This document shows positions 45,423 through 52,762 of a stretch of DNA of 64,000 nucleotides, piece after piece. This DNA comes from Echinicola arenosa (GTDB lineage Bacteria > Bacteroidota > Bacteroidia > Cytophagales > Cyclobacteriaceae). A program made the translations under genes and the position numbers. Below the pieces are notes generated by a model. That model was not told the DNA's origin and did no database searches. It was given only the letters and a program-made list of their open reading frames with translations. The DNA lies in assembly GCF_014841125.1 (NCBI RefSeq), contig NZ_JACYTQ010000003.1, forward strand, positions 682,001 through 746,000, given 5' to 3'. Each line of letters begins with the position of its first letter. The first letter of the stretch is position 1.

Positions 45423-47861
45423 TTAAATGGCCTTTCTGATTTCTGCTTGGTAAACGGCCTGAATGGTTTTGGAAATAGCATCAGGGGTAATGCTGATGGT
45501 ATCAATCCCTTCTTTTACCAAGAAATCCGTAAACTCAGGAAAATCAGAGGCACCTTGACCACAAAGCCCCACCTTGACGTTATTTCTTTTTGCGGCAGCT
45601 ATAAGCATCCTAATCATGGTTTTGACGGCTGAATGTTTTTCATCGTAAAGATGGGCCACCAAAGAAGAGTCTCGGTCTATTCCTAAAGTGAGTTGGGTCA
45701 AGTCATTGGAGCCAATGGAAAACCCATCAATATGTTTGGCAAATTCATCCGCAAGGATAATATTGGAAGGAACCTCTGCCATCATATAGACCTTTAAATT
45801 ATTTTTCTTCTGTTCTAAGCCTTGCTTCTTCATCACTGCTTTGACTTTCACGAGTTCCTCTACAGTACGACAAAAAGGAATCATTAAGATCACATTATCC
45901 AAGCCCATCTCTTCTCTGACCTTTTTGATTGCTTGACACTCTAGGTTAAAGGCAGGCTTAAATTTCTCTGAATAATAGCGGGAAGCACCTCTCCAGCCAA
46001 TCATAGGATTTTCTTCCACTGGCTCAAAATAATTCCCTCCAAGCAGGTTGAAGTACTCATTGCTCTTGAAGTCCGAGAACCTCACTACAACCGGTTGCGG
46101 GTAAAATGCAGCCGCTATTTTTGAAATCCCAAAAGAAAGCTTCTCAATAAAATAATCCTCCTCAGAATCATAAGCACTGGTCAATTGGTGAATTTTTTCC
46201 GAAAGTTTCTCATCATTAATTTCCCGGTGGTTTAGTAAGGCCAGAGGGTGAACTTTAATATAATTATTGATGATAAATTCCAACCTGGCCAAACCAACCC
46301 CACAGTGCGGATATTGGGCATATTTAAAGGCACTGGATGGCGAACCAATATTAAACATAACAGGGGTACTCACTTTAGGAAGACTCTCCAAATCCAAAAT
46401 TTCCTCTCTGTAATTCAGGTGCCCCTTATACACTTTTCCTACTTCCCCTTCTGCACAAGAAACTGTTGCCGTCAGGTTGGGGGTCAATATTTCCGTGGCG
46501 TTACCACAGCCCACAATTGCCGGCACCCCTAATTCCCTGGCCACAATTGCTGCATGGCAGGTACGTCCTCCCTTGTTGGTAATAATGCCTGAAACCTTTT
46601 TCATCACTGGCTCCCAGTCGGGATCGGTCATATCCGTAACCAACACATCCCCTTTCTTCACCTTATGAATCAAATCATGGCATTCATCATGTTCGCCTAC
46701 TACAAAAACTTTTCCAGCTGCTATCCCATCTCCCACTGCAATTCCCTTAAGCAATACCCTGGAGCTATCTTCTTTTTCATCCAAATGGAATAGCTTTACA
46801 TCTGAATGCTTTTTGGAGGAATGGATGGTCTCTGGCCTGGATTGAACGATGAATAATTCTCCACTTTGTCCATCCAAAGCCCATTCCACATCCATAGGAC
46901 ACCATCTATTGTGTACCATACTATAGTGTTCTTCTATCACGCAAACCCATTTGGCCAATTGTAGGATATGTTCATCCTTTAAACAGAACCTTCTTTGTCT
47001 CTCAGGACCAACCGGGCAGATTTCTACCCTCTTGCCCTCCACCATGGAATAAACCATTTGATGGTCCTTCGTCCCCAATTGCTTCTCTATAATCGCAGGA
47101 AAACCGGCTTTAAGCTTTGGTTTATGGACCAAAAACTCATCTGGTTTTACAGCCCCTTGAACCACCATTTCCCCTAATCCATAGGATCCATTGATCATGA
47201 CCACATCTTTAAACCCCGACTCAGTATCCAAAGAAAATGCAACTCCCGATGCCCCTAAATCAGACCTCACCATTTTTTGAACACACACAGCAATCCCCAC
47301 TTTTAGATCATGGTAGTTGCGCTTTCGCCTATAGCTAATGGCTCTTTCAGTAAATAGAGAAGCAAAGCATTTTTTAATACTTAAAATCAGGTCTTCTATA
47401 CCTCTTACATTTAAATAGGTATCTTGTTGGCCTGCAAATGAAGCATCCGGCAGGTCTTCAGCGGTAGCAGATGACCTTACAGCCACGTCAGCCTTCCCTA
47501 CACCATAGGTAGCGGACAAATTGAAGTAAGCTTCTTCAATGATCCCCTGCAAAGTAGCTGACATAGGCGCTTCTGAGATCGTCTTTCTGATCAATTGAGC
47601 TTTTTGCCCCAAAGAGATCAAATCATCCACATCAATATTTGCTAATATCAACTCTATATCTTCCCTGATATTTCCTTCTTCCAAAAATTGATAGTAAGCA
47701 TCTACAGTAACAATAAAACCTTCCGGTACCTTTACGCCTTTTTGGGTCAGATTTTTCAACATCTCTCCAAGGGAAGCATTCTTCCCCCCTACTTTTTGGA
47801 TGTCCTCGATACCAACCGAACTTAACAATTTTATAAGAGAACTATCAATTAAAGGTTTCAT
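45423..47861 (-). CDS. ppsA: Phosphoenolpyruvate synthase
   Basis: Converts pyruvate and ATP to PEP, AMP and phosphate, feeding gluconeogenesis. It starts at the ATG at 47861 (MKPLIDSSLIKLLSSVG), not the GTG at 47897, giving 812 aa, the usual size. Order: ATP-grasp nucleotide-binding domain (VGGKNASLGEML, AVRSSATAEDLPDASFAGQQ), the swivelling phosphohistidine domain (TDMTDPDWEPVMKK ... GGRTCHAAIVARELG; phospho-His about 436), and the PEP-utilising barrel (LARLEFIINNYIKVHP, MIPFCRTVEELVKVK, GSNDLTQLTLGIDRD, VGLCGQGASDFPEF with the catalytic Cys). No lesion is seen. Its location is probably incidental, though PEP/pyruvate turnover would serve growth on sugars and phosphonates alike. Confidence 0.96.
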   Translation of the reverse strand: MKPLIDSSLIKLLSSVGIEDIQKVGGKNASLGEMLKNLTQKGVKVPEGFIVTVDAYYQFLEEGNIREDIELILANIDVDDLISLGQKAQLIRKTISEAPMSATLQGIIEEAYFNLSATYGVGKADVAVRSSATAEDLPDASFAGQQDTYLNVRGIEDLILSIKKCFASLFTERAISYRRKRNYHDLKVGIAVCVQKMVRSDLGASGVAFSLDTESGFKDVVMINGSYGLGEMVVQGAVKPDEFLVHKPKLKAGFPAIIEKQLGTKDHQMVYSMVEGKRVEICPVGPERQRRFCLKDEHILQLAKWVCVIEEHYSMVHNRWCPMDVEWALDGQSGELFIVQSRPETIHSSKKHSDVKLFHLDEKEDSSRVLLKGIAVGDGIAAGKVFVVGEHDECHDLIHKVKKGDVLVTDMTDPDWEPVMKKVSGIITNKGGRTCHAAIVARELGVPAIVGCGNATEILTPNLTATVSCAEGEVGKVYKGHLNYREEILDLESLPKVSTPVMFNIGSPSSAFKYAQYPHCGVGLARLEFIINNYIKVHPLALLNHREINDEKLSEKIHQLTSAYDSEEDYFIEKLSFGISKIAAAFYPQPVVVRFSDFKSNEYFNLLGGNYFEPVEENPMIGWRGASRYYSEKFKPAFNLECQAIKKVREEMGLDNVILMIPFCRTVEELVKVKAVMKKQGLEQKKNNLKVYMMAEVPSNIILADEFAKHIDGFSIGSNDLTQLTLGIDRDSSLVAHLYDEKHSAVKTMIRMLIAAAKRNNVKVGLCGQGASDFPEFTDFLVKEGIDTISITPDAISKTIQAVYQAEIRKAI

Positions 47862-48567
47862 ATAGCTATACGTTTGATGATACTCTATAAATTTCACGAA
47901 AACGATTGAAAAACACTAACCATTAATTAACAATTTCACACACTTAATTGACAATTATTAACAAATAAACAATTATAGACGTATATATTAAATTATTTAT
48001 AAAAAATTATAGACTTTATTGATAATGATAATGCAAAAAAATAGACAAAGTACCTGATCTACTAGAATTACATTTTCAATAGTTTTACCTAAACCCACAA
48101 TTCTTGGATAGTCGTGCTTCTTTTTGGATTGAAATTGTAACAAATACAAAAATGAACTAAAAAATAGTATGAGTTAATTCCCCATTCATCACTACACTTT
48201 AAAGATCATCTAACACCAAAATCACCGCCCTTTTGTTACGCTTGGCTGGTAAATGAGAAAAAGTGATTTAACTCTCCAATATTGAATCAAATAAATTCCT
48301 TTTAAATATTGTTTTCATTATATTTTAGTAATCAATTTAATAAAAAAGCAAATCCAGTTTATTGATTATATTATCTAAGAATTTTAATAACAAAAAATAT
48401 CAGTAATACTTTCAATAATACTAAAACATATACGTTTACTAGATTTAAAAATAATCTATAAACAATAAATTCAGCATGATCTCCACCATAAACTAAAAAT
48501 ACCCCAATTACGGTATATTTATCAGGGATAGATTTAGGATATTTAACTTCTAATACTTTAATCAAAC
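47862..48567. other. Intergenic region, AT-rich, no gene seen
   Basis: About 700 bp upstream of ppsA (minus) and the small CXXC gene (plus). A 64-codon minus-strand frame at 48371-48565 is hydrophobic and AT-rich and looks like chance. I find no repeat or palindrome of note. Confidence 0.5.
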
Positions 48568-48798
48568 ATGAAAAATCGCTTTTACGTAAATTCTATGGCC
48601 TACTCAGATGGATACCATGAAGTCCACCATGAAAAATGTCAGTTATTGCCCAATGCCAATCAGCAATTATTTCTGGGTTATTTTGAAAACTTCAGTGAAG
48701 CTATTGGTAAATCAAAAAGAATTTACCCATTATCCATGGGTTGCCAATTCTGCTGTAAAAAGAAACACGACTCCAAGCAGGGAATATTCGAACTATAA
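48568..48798 (+). CDS. Small Cys/His-rich protein of unknown function
   Basis: A 76-aa protein. It has the pattern HEVHHEKCQLLP...LGYFENFSEAIGKSK...GCQFCCKKK, which recurs in small uncharacterised Bacteroidota proteins: a conserved His/Cys pair, a short aromatic segment, and a CxxC-type cluster at the end. This suggests a metal-binding or redox-active fold. The function is unknown. It ends 18 bp before the convergent DUF5690 gene with no hairpin between them. Confidence 0.65.
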   Translation: MKNRFYVNSMAYSDGYHEVHHEKCQLLPNANQQLFLGYFENFSEAIGKSKRIYPLSMGCQFCCKKKHDSKQGIFEL

Positions 48799-48816
48799 AC
48801 AGCTTCAAACTTTAAT

Positions 48817-50139
48817 TTATGAGCCACTTTCAAAAGCTGTCAAATAATTTTGGCTCTTCCGCACCACTCCTCTACTATTAATCCTTCTGAAATGATTCAT
48901 GGCAATAACAAGAAACAGCAAGCCAAAAATGGCCACACCATAACTAAAATTTACCAATAGATGATGCCAGTTTAAATCTTGCATGAAAAAAGATTTATAC
49001 ATCAACAAAGAGACGCTCCCTAGATAACCAATTGAATCACAGATATAGATAAAGAAACCAGCATTGGCCCTGAATTTATACAAAGCCAACATCCTATCGA
49101 AAAACACTGTCTGAATGGGTGTATAAGCCATGAATAGGCCAATCCCTAAAAAGACCATCCAGTAAAAAGGAGATAATACGCCAGCTTCATAGAGATAAGT
49201 GGAAAGACCCAGACCGAAAAGCCCTATAGCCACCAAAGCCGAGGTAGCCCAAAAACCAATTTTATTATTTTTAATCAATGACAATAGACTTATCAATACC
49301 AATACCGTTACTCCTGATATCAATTCAGTAATGGATAAGACACTTTTTTCCCAATCAGGATCGATTTCATTCCAGATCTCCACAGAAAAGTTATCCCTAA
49401 AGTCCCTCATGGTCAAGAGCAATGCATAAATAAGTACCATCCCTATCATTCCAAAACTGAAAAACCGGAACGTCTTGACCTTCCTACTCCTATTCATGGG
49501 AATCCGTTCAGTCCGCAATGTAACATCCTCTTCTGTGGGAGCCGGAATGACTGATAACATCCATACAAATACAATGAACAAAGGCAAAAACAAAGCCCCA
49601 ATGGTAAAAGGCATCCAAAATTCCGGTATCCAGGGAAACCATTCCAACACTTGTAAGTAAATGGTTTTCAAGAGCCCTGAGGCAATAATCACACTGATGC
49701 TCAAGCCAAATATCAAGACTTCCGTAAACTTCCTTCCTTCCAAGAAACTAAAAACGATTCCCCACACCATTCCCAGGGGCAGGCCATTGAAAAATAGAAA
49801 TACAAAATTATATGGATAAGGCAACAGGCCAAAACCTAAAAGCGTCAGTTCAGCAAACAGAATCAATCCGATGATCAATTTAATTCTTTGACTGGGCTTC
49901 AATTCAGAAATAACTTTGATCCCCGTAAATTTTGAAATCATATACCCTAACACTTGCGCTATGATCAAAATTGACTTGTAATCCATTCCCCATAAGTACA
50001 TCCCCTCATATAGTCCCGTAATAAAAGGTTTCCTAAATGCATACATACTAAAGTAAGCTCCAAAGGAAGCCACTATGCACCATGCTATAAATAGAAACCT
50101 ATTTTTGGTCAGCATAGTATTTTGAACATGGTTTCGCAT
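48817..50139 (-). CDS. DUF5690-family MFS-like transporter, copy 1
   Basis: A polytopic inner-membrane protein of about 440 aa with about 12 predicted spans. It starts at the ATG at 50139 (or 50115), not the GTG at 50166. The family signature at the N terminus is SFGAYFSMYAFRKPFITGLY ... QVLGYMISKFTGIKVISEL. Also present are NGLPLGMVWGIVFSFLEGRK, a cytoplasmic loop LRTERIPMNRSRK, and MRDFRDNFSVEIWNEI. DUF5690 resembles major-facilitator permeases, but its substrate is not known to me. It is divergent from the phosphodiesterase gene, with palindromic operator-like sites between them. A second family member lies at 61477-62772. Confidence 0.92.
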   Translation of the reverse strand: MRNHVQNTMLTKNRFLFIAWCIVASFGAYFSMYAFRKPFITGLYEGMYLWGMDYKSILIIAQVLGYMISKFTGIKVISELKPSQRIKLIIGLILFAELTLLGFGLLPYPYNFVFLFFNGLPLGMVWGIVFSFLEGRKFTEVLIFGLSISVIIASGLLKTIYLQVLEWFPWIPEFWMPFTIGALFLPLFIVFVWMLSVIPAPTEEDVTLRTERIPMNRSRKVKTFRFFSFGMIGMVLIYALLLTMRDFRDNFSVEIWNEIDPDWEKSVLSITELISGVTVLVLISLLSLIKNNKIGFWATSALVAIGLFGLGLSTYLYEAGVLSPFYWMVFLGIGLFMAYTPIQTVFFDRMLALYKFRANAGFFIYICDSIGYLGSVSLLMYKSFFMQDLNWHHLLVNFSYGVAIFGLLFLVIAMNHFRRINSRGVVRKSQNYLTAFESGS

Positions 50140-50289
50140 TCGCTTAAAGTTTAATTTGGTACACACGGATAGTTAGAAAGCAACTCCCTAAATCTAAGAG
50201 AACTTGCAAATAAAAAGGAAACGGATACCTTTCAGTAATTTCGAAATTAAATGAAATAAATAGATTATTTAAAATAAACGAACAATTTT

Positions 50290-50306
50290 TTTTCTTAAAA
50301 AGAAAT
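50290..50306. promoter_or_regulatory. Palindromic operator-like site 1
   Basis: TTTTCTT-AAA-AAGAAAT, 6 of 7 half-site bases symmetric, about 150 bp upstream of the DUF5690 copy 1 start. Confidence 0.6.
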
Positions 50307-50462
50307 TCAATGAAATTATTTAGCAGGAATAAAACATCTTACAAATTGATATTCCCCAATAAAAACAACTTATTTTCAAGTTATTAAATATAAAATAACT
50401 TTCATTTAACAAATGAAAGTTTTTCATATATAGAAATTTTAATACCTTTACAACAGTAATAA

Positions 50463-50479
50463 TTTTCTTTTTAAGAAAA
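50463..50479. promoter_or_regulatory. Palindromic operator-like site 2
   Basis: TTTTCTT-TTT-AAGAAAA, perfect 7-bp arms, about 22 bp ahead of the phosphodiesterase ATG. Identical to the site at 61456-61472. Confidence 0.65.
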
Positions 50480-50501
50480 ACATAAAACTACTTTGTTATT
50501 A

Positions 50502-51437
50502 ATGCTTAAACCATCCATGAATTTTAAAGTCCAAAGTTTTCTTTTGATAGGTTTCGTACTAATTGTATCTATTAGTTGTAAACAAAATGTTCCTGTCGCC
50601 AAGCGTGTGGTGATGATTGGGCTTGACGGTTTTAGTTTAGAAGGCTACCAAACCGCAAAGCACCCAAATATAAATGCACTGTTTGAAGATGGCGTCATCT
50701 CCACATCTACAAGAACAGTAATGCCTTCTGTTACCATGCCCAACTGGACCAGCCACCTTACAGGAGGTGGGCCAGAGCAACACGGTGTATTTGGCAATGG
50801 CTGGGAAAAGGAAGACCACCCTTTGGATCCTCAGGAAATGGATGCAGAAGGCTACTACCCTTCCATTTTCAAAATAGTGAAAGATAATATCCCCACTATC
50901 AAAACAGGATTTTATTGGAATTGGAAAAGCTTGATCAAACCATTTAATGAAAGGTATCTTGATGAGGTAAAGTTTGAGGAAAATGATGAATACACCCAAA
51001 ATTATCAATCAGCCCTGGATTTCCTGGTTGAAAACAAAGATGTTCCTACATTGGTTTTTTTATACTCTGTTCATGTAGATCATGCAGGGCATAGTCATCA
51101 ATGGATGTCGCCGGAATACATTACCGCAATAGAAGAGGTGGATGTAAAGATTGGAGAATTTATTGAAAAGCTAAAAGCTGAAGGTCTATATGAAGACACT
51201 CATTTTCTGCTCTTCACTGATCATGGAGGAATTGGAAATGGGCATGGAGGTACCACCGTCCAGGAAATGATCGTACCATGGATGATCAAAGGCCCTGGAA
51301 TCCATACAGACAAAGAATTGACTTCCCCCAATTCAAATGCCAATACGGCTGCAGTTGTGGCCAGCTTATTTGGCATCAATCAAACCCCTGCATCGTGGAT
51401 TGGAAAGGTTCCTTCAGGAATATTCATGGAGAAATAA
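50502..51437 (+). CDS. Type I phosphodiesterase/nucleotide pyrophosphatase-like lipoprotein
   Basis: A hydrolase of the alkaline phosphatase superfamily, likely cleaving phosphodiesters outside the cytoplasm. The track frame starts at a TTG (50493); I prefer the ATG at 50502 or 50517 (MNFKVQSFLLIGFVLIVSISC), which gives a lipoprotein leader. Metal and nucleophile motifs are VVMIGLDGF (Asp42 counted from 50502), the nucleophile Thr78 in MPSVTMPNWTSHLTGG, VHVDHAGHSHQW and LLFTDHGGIGNGHGG. About 310 aa is short but complete. Glycerophosphodiesterase, phosphonoacetate-hydrolase-like or nucleotide pyrophosphatase activity all fit. It is probably co-transcribed with the metallophosphoesterase 14 bp downstream. 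Confidence 0.88.
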   Translation: MLKPSMNFKVQSFLLIGFVLIVSISCKQNVPVAKRVVMIGLDGFSLEGYQTAKHPNINALFEDGVISTSTRTVMPSVTMPNWTSHLTGGGPEQHGVFGNGWEKEDHPLDPQEMDAEGYYPSIFKIVKDNIPTIKTGFYWNWKSLIKPFNERYLDEVKFEENDEYTQNYQSALDFLVENKDVPTLVFLYSVHVDHAGHSHQWMSPEYITAIEEVDVKIGEFIEKLKAEGLYEDTHFLLFTDHGGIGNGHGGTTVQEMIVPWMIKGPGIHTDKELTSPNSNANTAAVVASLFGINQTPASWIGKVPSGIFMEK

Positions 51438-51450
51438 GACAATAAAAAAG

Positions 51451-52425
51451 ATGGATAGAAAAGAATTTATAAAAATAGGGGCCTTGGGTACACTGGCAAT
51501 GTCTTTCAGCCCTTTGGCTTTCTCTGCAGAGAAAAAAGACAAGAAGGTTCGCTTTGGGATCATTACTGACCTCCACTATGACATCATGCACAATGGACAA
51601 GAAAGAATCTCAGCCTTTATCAGCAAAATGAATGAAGACCAGCCTGATTTCATCATTCAATTGGGAGACTTTTGTGTCCCTAAACCAGAGAACCAATCAC
51701 TACTGGACACCTGGAACAAGTTCCCGGGAGAGAAGTATCATGTAATCGGCAACCATGATACTGATGGAGGCTTCAACAGGGATCAAGTAGTTGAATTCTG
51801 GGATGCAAAAGCGAAGTATTACTCCTTTGACAAAAACGGGTTCCATTTTGTCGTGTTGGACGGCAATGAACATAATGAAAGCCCAAATCGCCCAAAAGGC
51901 TATGCCCGCTATATTTCACCAGATCAGCTGGAATGGTTGGAAAAAGACCTTAGCCAAACCTCTTTGCCTACCATTGTTTTTTGCCATCAAGGATTGGACA
52001 ATGAAATGGCTGGGATAGAAAATGGCATGCCTGTAAGATACGCTTTGGAAAAAGCCAATAAAGAAGCTGAGTTCCAAAAAGTCATTCTCGTTCTTTCAGG
52101 CCACCATCATCAAGATTATTATAACCACATCAATGATATCCATTATGTGCAAATCAACAGCGCAAGCTATTACTGGTTGGGTGACAAATATAAGACAATA
52201 AGGTATTCCAAAGAGGTAGATGAAACCAATCCTTGGATAAAATACACTGCTCCCTATAAAGACCCGCTATGGGCCATGGTAGAAATTTCACAGAAAGGAA
52301 AAATCTTTGTAGAAGGTAGGAAAACAAGTTGGGTAGGCCCAAGTCCTGAAGAGATGGAAATCCCATCTAATCAGGGGATCTACCCAATTGTTTCCGAAAT
52401 ATCCAATAGGGATTTAAAAATTTAG
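51451..52425 (+). CDS. Calcineurin-like metallophosphoesterase
   Basis: A 324-aa exported phosphoesterase. I start at the ATG at 51451 (MDRKEFIKIGALGTLAMSFS), 13 bp after the preceding stop, rather than at 51337 inside the upstream gene. The leader (1-25) looks like a Sec or short Tat-style signal without the RR pair. The dimetal site is in order: TDLHYD (Asp40, His42), LGDFCVP, GNHDTDGG, CHQGLDNE and LSGHHHQDYY. The protein completes a two-gene operon with the phosphodiesterase and is followed by the terminator at 52445-52475. Together the pair could strip phosphate from a diester in two steps. Confidence 0.93.
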   Translation: MDRKEFIKIGALGTLAMSFSPLAFSAEKKDKKVRFGIITDLHYDIMHNGQERISAFISKMNEDQPDFIIQLGDFCVPKPENQSLLDTWNKFPGEKYHVIGNHDTDGGFNRDQVVEFWDAKAKYYSFDKNGFHFVVLDGNEHNESPNRPKGYARYISPDQLEWLEKDLSQTSLPTIVFCHQGLDNEMAGIENGMPVRYALEKANKEAEFQKVILVLSGHHHQDYYNHINDIHYVQINSASYYWLGDKYKTIRYSKEVDETNPWIKYTAPYKDPLWAMVEISQKGKIFVEGRKTSWVGPSPEEMEIPSNQGIYPIVSEISNRDLKI

Positions 52426-52444
52426 ATAGTTATCTGCATAGTTT

Positions 52445-52475
52445 GAAAAGCCGCAGCCTTTGGCTGTGGCTTTTC
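52445..52475 (+). terminator. Terminator after metallophosphoesterase
   Basis: The arms gaaaagccgcagcc (52445-52458) and ggctgtggcttttc (52462-52475) pair along 14 bp with one G-U and a 3-nt loop, followed by TTTTC. Confidence 0.9.
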
Positions 52476-52533
52476 TTTTCGTTCCACGTGTCTTTATGAT
52501 TAGAAATAAGTACTACTCCAAAACTGAACGATC

Positions 52534-52689
52534 ATGAATTCTACCCCAATTTTAATCACCTTGTTTGCCCTATTTATTTTATTTGTTTTCTTAGGTATAT
52601 ACGCCGCATTCAAAAATCTAGGCTATCTAGCCTTTCTTTCGGGCATAATCATCACCCATATCTACAACTTTATTATAAAAAAAATATAA
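52534..52689 (+). CDS. Small 51-aa two-span membrane protein
   Basis: ATG at 52534 opens a 51-codon frame with two hydrophobic segments (ILITLFALFILFVFLGIYAA and YLAFLSGIIITHIYNFII) and a basic end (KKI). A terminator-like hairpin follows immediately, and the preceding operon is terminated 60 bp upstream, so it could be its own small transcription unit. I do not recognise a family. The clean frame, hydrophobic design and flanking terminators support a real gene. Confidence 0.55.
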   Translation: MNSTPILITLFALFILFVFLGIYAAFKNLGYLAFLSGIIITHIYNFIIKKI

Positions 52690-52736
52690 AATACCAGAAA
52701 ACTGGCCCTACAAGAGTCCCAACCTTCTGGTATTTT
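52688..52736. terminator. Convergent hairpin
   Basis: The perfect 12-bp arms aaaataccagaa (52688-52699) and ttctggtatttt (52725-52736) have a 25-nt loop, between the small membrane protein gene and the metallophosphoesterase-PQQ gene. Confidence 0.75.
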
Positions 52737-52762
52737 CAGGTAACTTAATCGATTTTAAACCT

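Larger units (their letters stand above)
50140..50501. promoter_or_regulatory. Divergent regulatory region with palindromic sites
   Basis: A 362-bp, very AT-rich gap between the DUF5690 gene (minus) and the phosphodiesterase gene (plus). It holds two clear copies of the 17-bp palindrome (50290-50306, 50463-50479), one weaker copy (TTTTCAT-ATA-TAGAAAT, 50421-50437), and a separate 21-nt palindrome CTTTCATTT-AAC-AAATGAAAG at 50399-50419. Confidence 0.65.

Noticed and set aside
48371-48565. 64-codon minus-strand frame upstream of the small CXXC gene
   Set aside because: AT-rich, hydrophobic, no family match; looks like chance.
51337-51450. Early start of the metallophosphoesterase inside the upstream gene
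   Set aside because: The ATG at 51451 gives a leader peptide and sits 13 bp after the upstream stop; the longer form would lose the signal.
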